A stretch of DNA of 64,000 nucleotides from JARRPM01 sp963792815 (GTDB lineage: Bacteria; Pseudomonadota; Gammaproteobacteria; Pseudomonadales; Halieaceae). The translations under genes were made by a program, and so were the position numbers. The stretch covers positions 186,001 through 250,000 of the forward strand of contig CAWBXR010000004.1 of NCBI GenBank assembly GCA_963792815.1, read 5' to 3'. Position 1 is the first letter of the stretch, and each line of letters starts with the position of its first letter. Shown here in pieces: positions 10,001 to 17,966 of the stretch. Below the pieces are notes generated by a model. That model saw nothing but the letters and a program-made list of their open reading frames with translations, was not told the origin of the DNA and did no database searches.

Positions 10001-10216
10001 TCCGTTGACCTGATATCGCGCAGCGTCACGGTGGATGGGGAGATGGCGCTGTTCTGGGCGCCGCTGTCCCAGGCGATCGTGTTCGGCCTGTCATTCGCGA
10101 CTATGCTCACGCTGGTCGCCACGCCGGCCATGCTGGCCTTGCCTACTGCGGTGAGAGAGTGGCTGGCAAAGTACCGCCGGCAAGAACCGCACCAGCCCCA
10201 GGGGCAGCTGCAGTAG
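7037..10216 (+). CDS. RND family efflux permease
   Basis: 1059 residues, the usual size of an inner-membrane RND pump that uses the proton gradient to expel small molecules through an adaptor. Two halves each show an N-terminal helix, a large porter domain and a membrane bundle. TM4 contains GLGMLIDGGIVVTEYAD: one of the two adjacent aspartates of AcrB-type pumps is Asp, the other is Gly. TM10 contains GIVVNNNIILIDTYNH. The start overlaps the adaptor stop by four bases. A glycine/serine-rich loop near 8867-8900 (GGSGGGRGSGSSS) lies in the second porter domain. No TolC-like gene is in the window; the barrel gene downstream is not of that family. The substrate cannot be told. Confidence 0.9.
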   Translation: MTSLIDSAISRTRTTMSLLAVLVVAGFLSRAVLPIANDPHIELPYFYIGVMHEGISPEDAERLLVQPMEIELRKLEGVVELKSQASEGLAFFFVEFDVSQDLNEALSDVREAVNRAKAEMPSTAEEPIVQELTVDDFPIVQVNLVGGNASERSVYQAALKLRDDIESIPSVLAANLQGHREELLEVLIDPDALHAYRISSEELLSTLQRNNRLIPAGSIDTGKGRFSVKVPAVVEEAADILDLPIRSSGDTIVTLQDVASVRRTFKDRTSYARYNGREAISIEVTKRADANVIDSVEQVLAIVDAARPLIPAGIEVIVSQNQAEFAALQVRELEGNIVTALALVMVLVVAAMGFRSGLIVGLGIPVSLLFSVIIIYQLGYTFNFMVMFGMLLGLGMLIDGGIVVTEYADRMMGDGMDHKAAYAEAVKRMFWPVTASTATTLAAFLPLVFWPGVAGQFMGYLPVTVFTVLTGSLLYALLFGPVLGSLFGRPSGHSRKTAEAMHQLEAGDPTLLRTPTGRFARFLVRVCNRPHIALGLIGGILFSIFWAYGKFGVGTIFFSDAEPQFVQVSVLGRGNFSASEVNRLVLEVEREILQVPGIRFVNSQTLLPGGSGGGRGSGSSSDRIGSIFLELYPESERKTSGNAIIREIRSRTDHLAGIHVELLPLEQGPPVGKPIQIELTSRQRGLLEPAMARVRAYLDSLPELLDIDDTAALPSIEWRIEVDRAQAAIYDTDVSSAGIAVQLVTNGVKVGEYRPDGADDAVDIRVRYPRDDRGIRAMDELRISTNQGMVPLRNFVRIEPAPGVDTLSRVDGLPVELIRADVIDGVLADTMVRKIESWLEMQDFDPAVKIRFRGANEEQADSLAFVGVAFLLALALMFILLVTQFNSFYQSALIMLAVVMSTAGVLLGLLILGKPFSAILTGVGVVALAGIVVNNNIILIDTYNHVRRMHPELDTRAVIVKATAQRLRPVLLTTVTTVFGLLPLACGLSVDLISRSVTVDGEMALFWAPLSQAIVFGLSFATMLTLVATPAMLALPTAVREWLAKYRRQEPHQPQGQLQ

Positions 10217-10323
10217 CCGGCGCCAGGCGGTTCGTCCCTCGGGGCGAATCCGGTTCCCGGCTCAGCGCTGTTTAACCCTTGTTCATGTTACAGAATCCGC
10301 AAATCGAGAGGTCTCACCAGCAG

Positions 10324-11268
10324 ATGTTGCGCCCCAAAGTTAGAAGATCACCCGCAAAGTATAGCAAGGTCATGGCCTTGGCGGTGGGCCTGCTGAGTGC
10401 CCTGCCCCTGGCGTCCCAGCCCGAGGGCAATGGCCGCGGTCCCTGGGTGTGGGGACTGGCCGGTGGCGCGGTGCACCAGATGGATGCCGATCTCAAGACC
10501 GGTGACGGCCAGGTCAGTGTCAGCCGCGTGTTTGTCCAACCCAGCCTGGGCTACGCCTGGGACCGGCGCAACACCGTCTCACTCTCCCTCGGGGCGGGTT
10601 ACGCCGATTATGACTTTTCCTCCGGCGCCCAGGTTGGGGGAACCCGGCCCTGGGGGGATGTGCGGGACTTTTCCCTGTCCCTGCCGGTGCGCTTTTCCGC
10701 GGCGGAGCGGGCGGACGTCATCGTGATTCCCAGCGTTCGCAGTTTTTACGAGGATGGCGCCGATTTTGACGAGGGCAGGACGGAGGGGCTGATAGCCGCC
10801 GCCGGCTGGAAATTTTCTGACTCACTGACGCTCGGGCCAGGTTTTGGCTGGTTCACCGAACTGGGCGGGGGCAGCAACGCGTTTCCCATTATTCTCATCG
10901 ACTGGCAGATAACCCGCAGGCTGTCACTGACTACCGGGCGTGGACTGGCCGCTTCCCAGGGCCCGGGCCTGACCCTGAATTATGACCTGGCCGAGAAGTG
11001 GGTGCTGGGCCTCACCGGGCGGTCGGAGAAAACCCGGTTCGCGCTTGACGACGACGGCAGTGGGCAGGAGGGTTTCGGCGAAGACAAGTCACTGCCGCTG
11101 CTGCTTACGCTCAGCTACACGCCCTGGCCAAGAACAACGGTCAGTGCCCTGCTGGGTAGCGAGTTTGAAGGGAGTTTGCGCAAGGAAAACAGCCGCGGCA
11201 ACGTGATCGCTAAATCCGACTTTGATACCGCGGTAGTGTTTGGCCTGGTGTTTTCCAGTCAGTTCTAA
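10324..11268 (+). CDS. Outer-membrane beta-barrel protein
   Basis: About 314 residues from ATG 10324. A basic N-region and hydrophobic core (MALAVGLLSALPLA) form a signal peptide ending near ASQ. The rest is alternating strands rich in aromatic residues and glycine (VWGLAGGAVHQMD, TVSLSLGAGYADYDF, VVFGLVFSSQF) with the terminal phenylalanine recognised by the BAM machinery. I favour ATG 10324 over TTG 10279 or ATG 10285 because AGAGG is at 10307-10311 and the leader is then of usual length; this remains uncertain. It follows the RND permease by about 107 bases and may be cotranscribed, but it lacks TolC helices. It overlaps the convergent dehydrogenase gene by four bases. Confidence 0.72.
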   Translation: MLRPKVRRSPAKYSKVMALAVGLLSALPLASQPEGNGRGPWVWGLAGGAVHQMDADLKTGDGQVSVSRVFVQPSLGYAWDRRNTVSLSLGAGYADYDFSSGAQVGGTRPWGDVRDFSLSLPVRFSAAERADVIVIPSVRSFYEDGADFDEGRTEGLIAAAGWKFSDSLTLGPGFGWFTELGGGSNAFPIILIDWQITRRLSLTTGRGLAASQGPGLTLNYDLAEKWVLGLTGRSEKTRFALDDDGSGQEGFGEDKSLPLLLTLSYTPWPRTTVSALLGSEFEGSLRKENSRGNVIAKSDFDTAVVFGLVFSSQF

Positions 11269-12443
11269 CCGGGAGCCGGCGCCCCCGTGGCGGTGAGTTT
11301 CAGCAGGTGGCTGGCGTCAGCATTTTTACCGTCCTGCAGCAACCAGATACTCCCATCGGGGCCCTCAGCTACCGCCCGGATGCGCTCTTTCATATCGAAA
11401 CGCTGCGCTTCCCTGGCACTGGTCCCTTCGAGTTCGACCCGCACCAGTGATTGTGACGACAGCCCGCCAATCAGCGCATCGCCCTGCCACTGGGGAAATT
11501 GCCCACCGCTGTAGAACATCAGGCTGGACGGCGAGATGGCCGGCACCCAGGACAGGGCGGGGGCCTCGAATTCGGGCCGGGTAGCGTGGTCCGGTATCTC
11601 GGTACCGTCGTAGTGGTCGCCATCGGACACGATGGGATAGCCGTAGTTGGCGCCTTTTACCACGAGGTTGAGCTCATCCCCGTGCAGGGGTCCCATCTCC
11701 AGTACCCACAGCTGTCCGCTGGCATCGAACGCCAGGCCCAGGGGGTTGCGGTGCCCGAGAGACCAGATCTGTGCGGTGACGCCTCCCTCTGCCGCGAAGG
11801 GGTTGTCAGCCGGAACCGTGCCATCGTCGTTGAGGCGCAGGATTTTACCGAGGTTGCCCTGCATGTCCTGCGCGGGGTCAAATTTCTGCCGGTCTCCCGA
11901 GCTGATCCAGAGATACCCTTCCGGGCCGAAAGCTATGCGATGGCCGTAATGGCCCTGACCGCTCACCTTTGGCGCCTGGCGCCATATGGGCTCGAGCCCG
12001 GTGAGCCTGGCGGGGCCGTTATCCAGCTCCAGGCGGCCCCTGGCCACTACCGCGCCGGACCCGCCCTCACCCTGCTCGGCATAACTTATGTAGACCAGGC
12101 CGTTATCTGCGTAAGCGGGGTGCAATACCACATCGCCGAGGCCCCCCTGGCCGCCGAAATTAACCTCCGGGGTCCCGGTCACTTCGCTGGAGCTGCCATC
12201 CTGGGAGACCAGCAGCAGTGCGCCGCGTTTTTCGGTGACCAGCAGGCGCCCGTCAGGCAGGAACGCCAGCGCCCAGGGTTGTTCGAATTTTGCCACCTCG
12301 GTCACGCTGAAGGTGTCGTTTTGCGCGGTGGTGGAGCAGGCGGCGATGGCAAAAGCTATCGCCAGGAACGCCGGCACCAGCCGGAGGGTGCGAGTTGCCA
12401 CGGGTGGCAATCTCGATTGCTGTTTTTCATCTGATACTGCCAT
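11265..12443 (-). CDS. PQQ-dependent sugar dehydrogenase-like lipoprotein
   Basis: 392 residues. A signal sequence ends in the lipobox AIAAC, so the protein is a lipoprotein of the periplasm or outer membrane. The body is the six-bladed propeller of soluble PQQ glucose/aldose dehydrogenases: FEQPWALAFLPDGRLLVTEK, GGQGGLGDVVLHP, GHYGHRIAFGPEGYLW, LGHRNPLGLAFD, LWVLEMGPLHGDELNLV and ANYGYP. The catalytic His is expected in GHYGHRI. These enzymes oxidise aldoses at C1 with PQQ and calcium; the in vivo sugar is unknown. I choose ATG 12443 because GGAG lies 5 bases upstream; the longer frame to 12527 adds an unlikely N-terminus. It is downstream of the P450 gene on the same strand, 183 bases away. 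Confidence 0.87.
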   Translation of the reverse strand: MAVSDEKQQSRLPPVATRTLRLVPAFLAIAFAIAACSTTAQNDTFSVTEVAKFEQPWALAFLPDGRLLVTEKRGALLLVSQDGSSSEVTGTPEVNFGGQGGLGDVVLHPAYADNGLVYISYAEQGEGGSGAVVARGRLELDNGPARLTGLEPIWRQAPKVSGQGHYGHRIAFGPEGYLWISSGDRQKFDPAQDMQGNLGKILRLNDDGTVPADNPFAAEGGVTAQIWSLGHRNPLGLAFDASGQLWVLEMGPLHGDELNLVVKGANYGYPIVSDGDHYDGTEIPDHATRPEFEAPALSWVPAISPSSLMFYSGGQFPQWQGDALIGGLSSQSLVRVELEGTSAREAQRFDMKERIRAVAEGPDGSIWLLQDGKNADASHLLKLTATGAPAPG

Positions 12444-12524
12444 GGTTACTCCGCTACCGTTAGTCATAGTCCAGCCGGGCACCACTCGACGTCCCGGCGT
12501 CAGGTTACGGTGGTGAATACGCGG

Positions 12525-12538
12525 CAAATGGCCATTTG
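12525..12538. promoter_or_regulatory. 14-base perfect palindrome upstream of the PQQ gene
   Basis: CAAATGGCCATTTG reads the same on both strands and lies about 82 bases before the dehydrogenase start, in the P450-PQQ gap. Its symmetry and place suit an operator for a dimeric regulator; no regulator gene is adjacent. Confidence 0.35.
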
Positions 12539-12597
12539 GGTCAGATTTCGCCAGAGCCCCGCGGCGCGCCCCCGGGGCATCCGGTGGGGATGCAAGC

Positions 12598-12617
12598 CGG
12601 TCGGGTTGGTCCGACCG
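12598..12617 (-). terminator. Hairpin just after the P450 gene
   Basis: CGGTCGG (12598-12604) pairs with CCGACCG (12611-12617) around a 6-base loop, beginning 10 bases past the P450 stop in the direction of transcription. There is no T-run, so it is a candidate only. Confidence 0.4.
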
Positions 12618-12626
12618 TATGGACCG

Positions 12627-13862
12627 CTACTGGCGGAACCTGTAGCGCACGGGCATCGACTTGAGCCCGCCGACAAATACCGCCTGCACCCAGTCGGGAT
12701 CGCCCGCCAACTCGATATGCTCAAGGCGCGGCAGCAACTCGCGGAAGAACATCTCCACTTCCAGTATCGCCAGGTGCTGGCCCAGGCACATATGGCCACC
12801 GTAGCCAAAGGCCAGCTGGTTGCGATTGTCGCGCTCGATGTCGAAGGTATCCGGGTTGTCGATCACCTCGCTGTCGCGATTGGCTGAGGGATACCACAGG
12901 CACAGGCTGTCCCCGGCCGCGATGGATTTGCCGCGCAGCTCCAGTGCCTCGGTAGTGGTGCGCATCATGTGCCGGACCGGCGATACCCAGCGAATCATCT
13001 CCCGCGCTGCCTGTTTTGCCAGTTCCGGGTTCTCGCGCAACTTCGCCAATTGCTCCGGGTGTTCCAGCAGCGCCTTCATGCCCCCGCCAATCGTGGCGGA
13101 GGTCGTGTCGTGGCCGGCGGTGGCGGTAATGATGAAGTAGCTGATCTGGTCCAGCGCCTCCATCGGCTCGCCGTCGACCAGGGCATTGGCCAGCAGGGAG
13201 GCGAGATCCCCGGTAGGGTTCTTTTTGCGGTCCTCCACCACTCCGGTGAAGTAGGTGAAGAAATCCATCAGCACCCCGAGTCCGTCACTCACTTCCAGTC
13301 CTCGGGACTGGGTGGGGTCCTGTCCGCCAAACAGTTCCTGGGTGAGCCGCAGCATCATGGCTTCCTCTTCCGGGCCCACGCCGATAATCGACATGATGAC
13401 CCGCAGCGGGTAGAGCAGCGCAATATCCTTGACGAAGTCGCACTCGCCGCCCATCGCTTCCATCTTGTCGACGTAGGCTTTGGCTATTGCCTGGACGTCC
13501 GGCGTCAGCCTGTCGATAGGTCCCGGCTTGAACCAGTCCCGGGTGACATTGCGCAGCTTGCGGTGCTTGGGGTTATCCATGTGGATAAGGGTTTCGAGCC
13601 CGTTGCGAGTACCAAACTGCGCCAGCAGGGCCTGTTCAAAATCCCGGCGGACCAGTACGGTGCGCGGATTATTGAGAAAAGCCGCGTTGTTCTGGCTGAT
13701 GTTCTTTATATCCTCGTGCCTGGTAATAGCCCAGAAGGGTTCGAAATCCGGGTGCTCAACCAGGCTTACCGGGTCCTCCTCACGCAGGTGGCGGAACAGG
13801 GCATGCATGGTGACTTCGTCACCCATTACTTTCGGGTCCAGCAGTTCCTGGTTACGGTTCAT
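12627..13862 (-). CDS. Cytochrome P450
   Basis: 411 residues, the usual size of a soluble bacterial P450. The I-helix oxygen-binding motif AGHDTT is at residues 249-254, the K-helix EMIR at 288-291, and the heme loop FGYGGHMCLGQ around 352-362 with the thiolate Cys at about 359. The enzyme would hydroxylate a hydrophobic substrate using electrons from a ferredoxin system; no ferredoxin or reductase gene is next to it. ATG 13862 is preferred over the longer frame to 13973 because the sequence before it is atypical and the family begins with a short polar segment like MNRNQELLDP. Lipid, steroid or terpenoid substrates are typical of relatives in such genomes, which is inference only. Confidence 0.92.
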   Translation of the reverse strand: MNRNQELLDPKVMGDEVTMHALFRHLREEDPVSLVEHPDFEPFWAITRHEDIKNISQNNAAFLNNPRTVLVRRDFEQALLAQFGTRNGLETLIHMDNPKHRKLRNVTRDWFKPGPIDRLTPDVQAIAKAYVDKMEAMGGECDFVKDIALLYPLRVIMSIIGVGPEEEAMMLRLTQELFGGQDPTQSRGLEVSDGLGVLMDFFTYFTGVVEDRKKNPTGDLASLLANALVDGEPMEALDQISYFIITATAGHDTTSATIGGGMKALLEHPEQLAKLRENPELAKQAAREMIRWVSPVRHMMRTTTEALELRGKSIAAGDSLCLWYPSANRDSEVIDNPDTFDIERDNRNQLAFGYGGHMCLGQHLAILEVEMFFRELLPRLEHIELAGDPDWVQAVFVGGLKSMPVRYRFRQ

Positions 13863-14174
13863 GGCGACTCTCTGTAGTAGCGAAAAAAGCGAGTGTATAC
13901 AGCTGTGGGGCGCTCGCACAGAGGACCATGGGCGGCGGCCACCATGAACCCTATTATGGCCACATATGACCACATTGATGTGAGTGGGTCCGGCAGCGGC
14001 GCCTTATCGCTCACCGGTACCGGCGAGCCGGGGGTTACCGGCATTGATGATACAGATCACCCGGCGTCCTTCGTGTTGGTTTACTATCAAGGAGTGAGCT
14101 GGCGTTGGTGCCGGCTGCCCGGTCTTCGGGTCGGGGCGGATTTACGAAATGGATAAGCGACAGGGAAAAGTTTG
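13863..14174. other. Divergent intergenic region, P450 / tyrosine phosphatase
   Basis: 312 bases without a convincing gene. It holds promoters for both directions by position. Two palindromes stand out: CACATTGATGTG at 13971-13982 and CCGGTACCGG at 14014-14023. The short open frames here have no good ribosome binding site with a plausible protein behind it. Confidence 0.4.
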
Positions 14175-15197
14175 ATGTTTGATCTGGGTGCATGCCATGT
14201 CGAGCGCAACGGGGACGGCCACTACCTCGTGAGCTGGCGCACGGCGAGTCCGGGGCAGAGAGTCGCGATCTATATGTCGGACAACCCCGACCACTACTAT
14301 ACCGGCAAGGACCTGGGTACCCCGGTTCTTTACTCTAGCGGGCACGAGGCGCTGGTGCACAACCCCGACAAGGACGTCAGGCATTACTTCTACCTGGAGA
14401 CCGAAAGGGGTGAGGCCGTGATACTGGCGGAGCGGCAGCTGACCCTGCAGGGTACCCCCAACTTTCGCGACCTGGGGGGCTACGAGGCGGAGGACGGGCG
14501 GCGCCTGAAGTGGGGCAAACTCTATCGCTCAAGCAAGTTGTCGGCGCTCACCGATGTGGATATCGGCCGCGTCCGGCGACTGGGCCTGACCCTGGTCTGC
14601 GACTTTCGCCAGGTGCTTGAGCAGGAGCTGGAACCCACGCTGCTCCATGGTGAAAACATGCCGCTGCTGGCGAGCCTGCCAATCATGCCCGGCAGCTCAG
14701 CCAGCTTCCTGGAAAACCTGCACAAGGGCATTATCGCGGTTGATGATGCGGCGGGCTTCATGGAAGCAACCAATCGTGAGCTTGTTATCAGCCAGATGCC
14801 CCGCTATGCCGAGATGTTCCAGTTGTTGCTGGCGGGGGACCAGCAGCTGTTGATCCACTGTGCCTCGGGCAAGGATCGCACGGGCTTTGGTGCAGCCCTG
14901 ATCCTGGATGTCCTCGGTGTCAGCGAGGACGCCATCGTGCAGGACTATTTACTGACCAATCGTTACCTGCCGATAGACGAGGAGATACGCCGCCTGTCCG
15001 CCGCATTTTCCGATCACACGGGGGCTGCGGTCTCGCCGGAGATACTGCGACCGATGCTGGAGGTTCGCCCGGAGTACATCCGCGCATGTTTTGAGGAGAT
15101 AAAGCGACGTTACCAATCCAAAGACCATTTTTATGAGGCGGCTCTCTCCCTGGATGATGCCAAGGTAAAGCGATTGAAGGATCGCTACCTGCACTGA
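14175..15197 (+). CDS. Tyrosine-protein phosphatase (Y_phosphatase3 type)
   Basis: 340 residues. The N-terminal about 95 residues form a strand-rich domain; the phosphatase domain opens with TPNFRDLGGY and RRLKWGKLYRSSKL, and carries the P-loop HCASGKDRTG, the C-x5-R signature with the KDRTG variant seen in MptpB-like and related lipid/protein phosphatases. The reaction is hydrolysis of phosphotyrosine or another phospho-ester through a cysteinyl-phosphate. No signal peptide is present, so it is cytoplasmic. The TTG at 14172 is rejected in favour of ATG 14175. The dinB gene follows 7 bases downstream and is probably cotranscribed. Confidence 0.88.
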   Translation: MFDLGACHVERNGDGHYLVSWRTASPGQRVAIYMSDNPDHYYTGKDLGTPVLYSSGHEALVHNPDKDVRHYFYLETERGEAVILAERQLTLQGTPNFRDLGGYEAEDGRRLKWGKLYRSSKLSALTDVDIGRVRRLGLTLVCDFRQVLEQELEPTLLHGENMPLLASLPIMPGSSASFLENLHKGIIAVDDAAGFMEATNRELVISQMPRYAEMFQLLLAGDQQLLIHCASGKDRTGFGAALILDVLGVSEDAIVQDYLLTNRYLPIDEEIRRLSAAFSDHTGAAVSPEILRPMLEVRPEYIRACFEEIKRRYQSKDHFYEAALSLDDAKVKRLKDRYLH

Positions 15198-15204
15198 CAT
15201 CATC

Positions 15205-16320
15205 ATGCCCGACCCAAAAGACAACCCGGACCGGAAAATCATCCATATCGATATGGACGCTTTTTTCGCCAGCGTGGAGCAACGCGACAATCCGCAGCTG
15301 CGCGGCAAGCCCGTCGCAGTGGGTGGTTCTGCCCAGCGCGGAGTCGTGGCGGCGGCCAGCTACGAGGCGCGGAAGTTCGGGGTGCGCTCCGCCATGCCAT
15401 CGGTCACCGCGGCCCGGCGCTGCCCGACGCTGGTGTTCGTGCCACCGCGCTTTGATGTCTACCGCGCGGTCTCCAGCCAGATACGGCAGATTTTTTCCCG
15501 CCACAGCGACCTGGTAGAGCCCCTTTCGCTGGATGAAGCCTACCTGGATGTGACCCGGGACAAACAGCAACTGGGCAGCGCCGTTCGGGTGGCGCAGATG
15601 ATCCGGCTGGCGATACGTGAAGAAACAGGCCTTACGGCCAGTGCCGGTGTCAGCTACAACAAGTTCCTGGCCAAGATCGCCTCGGACCAGAACAAACCGG
15701 ATGGAATCTGTGTTATCCGGCCACACGAGGGAGCCGATTTTGTCGCGACCCTGCCGGTGCGGCGTTTTTATGGCGTGGGGCCAAAGACCGCCGAGCGTAT
15801 GGCGCAGCTGGGGATCCAGTCGGGTGCGGACCTGCGCGGTCGGGAGCTGGACTACCTGCGTGAACACTTTGGCAAGTCGGCGGACTATCTCTACCACGCC
15901 GCCCGTGGCGTGGACCAGCGGCCGGTCCGCCCCGACCGCATCCGGAAATCCGTCGGCTGTGAACGCACCTACAGCGAGGACCTGGTGGCGGAAGCGGCCC
16001 TGCGCGAGGCGCTGGAACGTATAGTGGACCTTGCCTGGCAGCGGATCGAGGGTCACCGTGTGACGGGGCGGACGGTCACCCTGAAGATGAAGTTCGAGGA
16101 CTTCCGCCAGATCACCAGGGCCAGGTCCTGCGACCCGTGCATCGCCCGCAAGAGTGACTTTCGCGCCGTTGCCGCCAGCCTGCTCGACCAGTTGCTGCCT
16201 GTGCCCCGGGGTGTGCGCCTGCTTGGCCTGACCCTGTCGGGACTGTCCGGCCCGGAACCCGAGCGGGTTGCGGAGCCGCAACCGCGCGGGACGAATCCCC
16301 AGCGCGCGTTTGATTTCTGA
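15205..16320 (+). CDS. dinB: DNA polymerase IV
   Basis: 371 residues, normal for a Y-family polymerase. The catalytic motifs are IIHIDMDAFFASVEQ (first metal-binding aspartates) and EPLSLDEAYLDVT (second carboxylates); VAAASYEARKFGVRSAMPS is the fingers segment, and GVGPKTAERMAQLGI the helix-hairpin-helix. The enzyme copies damaged templates without proofreading. The C-terminus lacks an evident QLxLF clamp-binding peptide and ends PQRAFDF, which might serve as a weak one. It follows the phosphatase gene closely. I see no clear LexA box upstream of the pair, so SOS control is not supported by the sequence here. Confidence 0.95.
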   Translation: MPDPKDNPDRKIIHIDMDAFFASVEQRDNPQLRGKPVAVGGSAQRGVVAAASYEARKFGVRSAMPSVTAARRCPTLVFVPPRFDVYRAVSSQIRQIFSRHSDLVEPLSLDEAYLDVTRDKQQLGSAVRVAQMIRLAIREETGLTASAGVSYNKFLAKIASDQNKPDGICVIRPHEGADFVATLPVRRFYGVGPKTAERMAQLGIQSGADLRGRELDYLREHFGKSADYLYHAARGVDQRPVRPDRIRKSVGCERTYSEDLVAEAALREALERIVDLAWQRIEGHRVTGRTVTLKMKFEDFRQITRARSCDPCIARKSDFRAVAASLLDQLLPVPRGVRLLGLTLSGLSGPEPERVAEPQPRGTNPQRAFDF

Positions 16321-16408
16321 CGAGAGCCGCCCCGGTAACCTACCGTGGCAGGCTGAACCTGTGCCAGAATCCCGATACAGCCATTTCAGAGAGCGATGGA
16401 GCAGCAAA

Positions 16409-16888
16409 ATGCCGAAATTCAGCAGACAGGAACTCGAGCAGGCCCTGGAAATCTATAATGACAAGCGCGACCGCTCATCCCGAACAGGGGACTGGTCCAT
16501 ATGGGCGTCCCTGTTTACCGAGGATGCCGACTATGTTGAACACGCCTACGGGGAGTTCAAGGGCAGGGCGGCGATCGAGCAGTGGATCACGGATGTCATG
16601 GCGCCGTTCCCCCATATGCGCTTTCCGCAATCCTGGGTGGCCTTTGATGAGGAGAGCGGCACGATTACCATGGAGGTCGTCAACCTCCTGGACCACCCCA
16701 GCCAGCCCGGTCATGAGGGTTTCGGCTTTCCCAACTGGACCCGGCTGACCTACGCCGGTGATGGCTTGTTCTCGCGGGAAGAGGACATCTACAACCCCGC
16801 CAGGGACGCCGGCAGGGTGATCAAGGCCTGGCTGGCAGCCGGCGGCGAATTCGTCAGCCGCGAAAAAGTGAAATTCAAGCATTCCTAG
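16409..16888 (+). CDS. SnoaL-like (NTF2 fold) protein
   Basis: 159 residues with the alpha+beta-barrel pattern of nuclear-transport-factor-2-like proteins: WSIWASLFTEDADYVEHAYG and FKGRAAIEQWI are typical first-half motifs, followed by strands such as ITMEVVNLL and FPNWTRLTYAGDGLFSREED. Members include steroid isomerases, polyketide cyclases and small ligand-binding proteins, so no reaction is assigned. ATG 16409 is favoured over 16268 because GGAG lies 7 bases before it and the longer version overlaps dinB. The LLM oxidoreductase gene follows 48 bases later on the same strand; the two may act on one compound. Confidence 0.75.
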   Translation: MPKFSRQELEQALEIYNDKRDRSSRTGDWSIWASLFTEDADYVEHAYGEFKGRAAIEQWITDVMAPFPHMRFPQSWVAFDEESGTITMEVVNLLDHPSQPGHEGFGFPNWTRLTYAGDGLFSREEDIYNPARDAGRVIKAWLAAGGEFVSREKVKFKHS

Positions 16889-16936
16889 CCCACCGCCAGC
16901 GGCAGGCGATATGACGTTCCGCACCGGAGTTCCGTG

Positions 16937-17953
16937 ATGGCGACTATTGTGATGCGCTTTGATTTTCGCTGCCCGCCTGGCAACGCCACGCCGGCGGCGG
17001 AGCTTTACCACGCGGCGCTGGAGATGGCGGCCTATGCCGATGGCAAGGGAGTAAACGTCATTGGCCTGTCGGAGCACCACAATACGAGTGACGGTTATCT
17101 GAGCGCGCCGCTGACCGTTGCCACGGCGATGGCAGCTCGTACCAGGCATGCGTTGATCAGCGTCGGTGCACTGCTGGTTCCCCTGTACGACCCGATAAAG
17201 CTCGCTGAAGACCTTGCCATACTCGACATCATCGCCCGCGGCAGGTTGGCGGTGATCGCGGGGATTGGTTACCGGGAGTCTGAATACCATGCGCTGGATC
17301 GTGATTGGGCCCGGCGCGGCAAGCAGCTCGAAGCCACCCTGGAGATTTTGCGCCAGGCCTGGCGTGGTGAACCTTTCCTGTATCGGGGCAGGGAAGTCAC
17401 CGTGTTGCCAAGGCCATATAGCCAGCCGCACCCGATGATCGCCGTGGGCGGCAACAGCGCTATCGCCGCGCGGCGGGCAGCCCGCCTGAAGCTGCCGTTT
17501 TTCCCGGGGATTGACGACCCCTCCCTGGTGGAGTGCTACCACGAGGAATGCCGGCGCCGCGAATTCGCAGATGGTTTTGTTTTACTGCCAAATTATCCGG
17601 CGACAACCTATATTGCCGAGGATGTGGAGGAAGGTTGGCGGGAAATAGGCGAATACATGCTGTACGACGCACTGGCCTACGGCGCCTGGAGCCACCCCAC
17701 CCGGCGCGCCTATGCCGAATCCTTTGCCGGGGATATTCAGAGCCTGCGGGAGGAGGGGAAATACCGGGTACTGACCCCGGAGCAGGCGGTGGAGGTCATC
17801 CGGGAAACCGGCTCCCTGCACCTGTCGCCGCTGGTGGGGGGATGTCCCCCGGCGCTGGGTTGGAAAAGCCTTAAGCTTTTTGTCGACAGGGTTGCATCGG
17901 CGCTGACACAAGGCCGGGCGGCATCAACTGGTGCCGGCCCAGCCTCCTCATAA
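16937..17953 (+). CDS. LLM class flavin-dependent oxidoreductase
   Basis: 338 residues in the luciferase-like TIM barrel family. IGLSEHHNTSDGYLSAPLTV contains the EHH segment common to the group, and LLVPLYDPIKLAEDLAILD, RGRLAVIAGIGYRESEY and PHPMIAVGGNSAIAARRA follow in the usual order. Members use FMN or coenzyme F420 to oxygenate or reduce a substrate, with flavin supplied by a partner reductase; the cofactor is not decided by these motifs. ATG 16937 has CCGGAG a few bases upstream; the GTG three bases earlier is less likely. It sits in a possible operon after the SnoaL-like gene and converges on the small lipoprotein gene. Confidence 0.87.
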   Translation: MATIVMRFDFRCPPGNATPAAELYHAALEMAAYADGKGVNVIGLSEHHNTSDGYLSAPLTVATAMAARTRHALISVGALLVPLYDPIKLAEDLAILDIIARGRLAVIAGIGYRESEYHALDRDWARRGKQLEATLEILRQAWRGEPFLYRGREVTVLPRPYSQPHPMIAVGGNSAIAARRAARLKLPFFPGIDDPSLVECYHEECRRREFADGFVLLPNYPATTYIAEDVEEGWREIGEYMLYDALAYGAWSHPTRRAYAESFAGDIQSLREEGKYRVLTPEQAVEVIRETGSLHLSPLVGGCPPALGWKSLKLFVDRVASALTQGRAASTGAGPASS

Positions 17954-17966
17954 TCCGGTAATCAGT

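Noticed and set aside
5927..10216. A single 1429-residue adaptor-permease fusion
   Set aside because: The stretch after about 6686 is unlike any adaptor in this frame, while the expected adaptor end is in the next frame and overlaps the permease start in the standard way.
11499..12434. A 311-residue plus-strand frame
   Set aside because: Antisense to the PQQ dehydrogenase, whose motifs are unmistakable; no ribosome site or recognisable domain.
12969..13877. A 302-residue plus-strand frame
   Set aside because: Antisense to the P450 gene.
15100..15204. A LexA box before dinB
   Set aside because: No CTG-N10-CAG type site was seen just before dinB, which is also only 7 bases from the upstream gene.
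14920..16407. A 495-residue minus-strand open frame
   Set aside because: It is antisense to the solid dinB gene; its His/Gly/Arg-rich composition is that of GC-rich shadow sequence.
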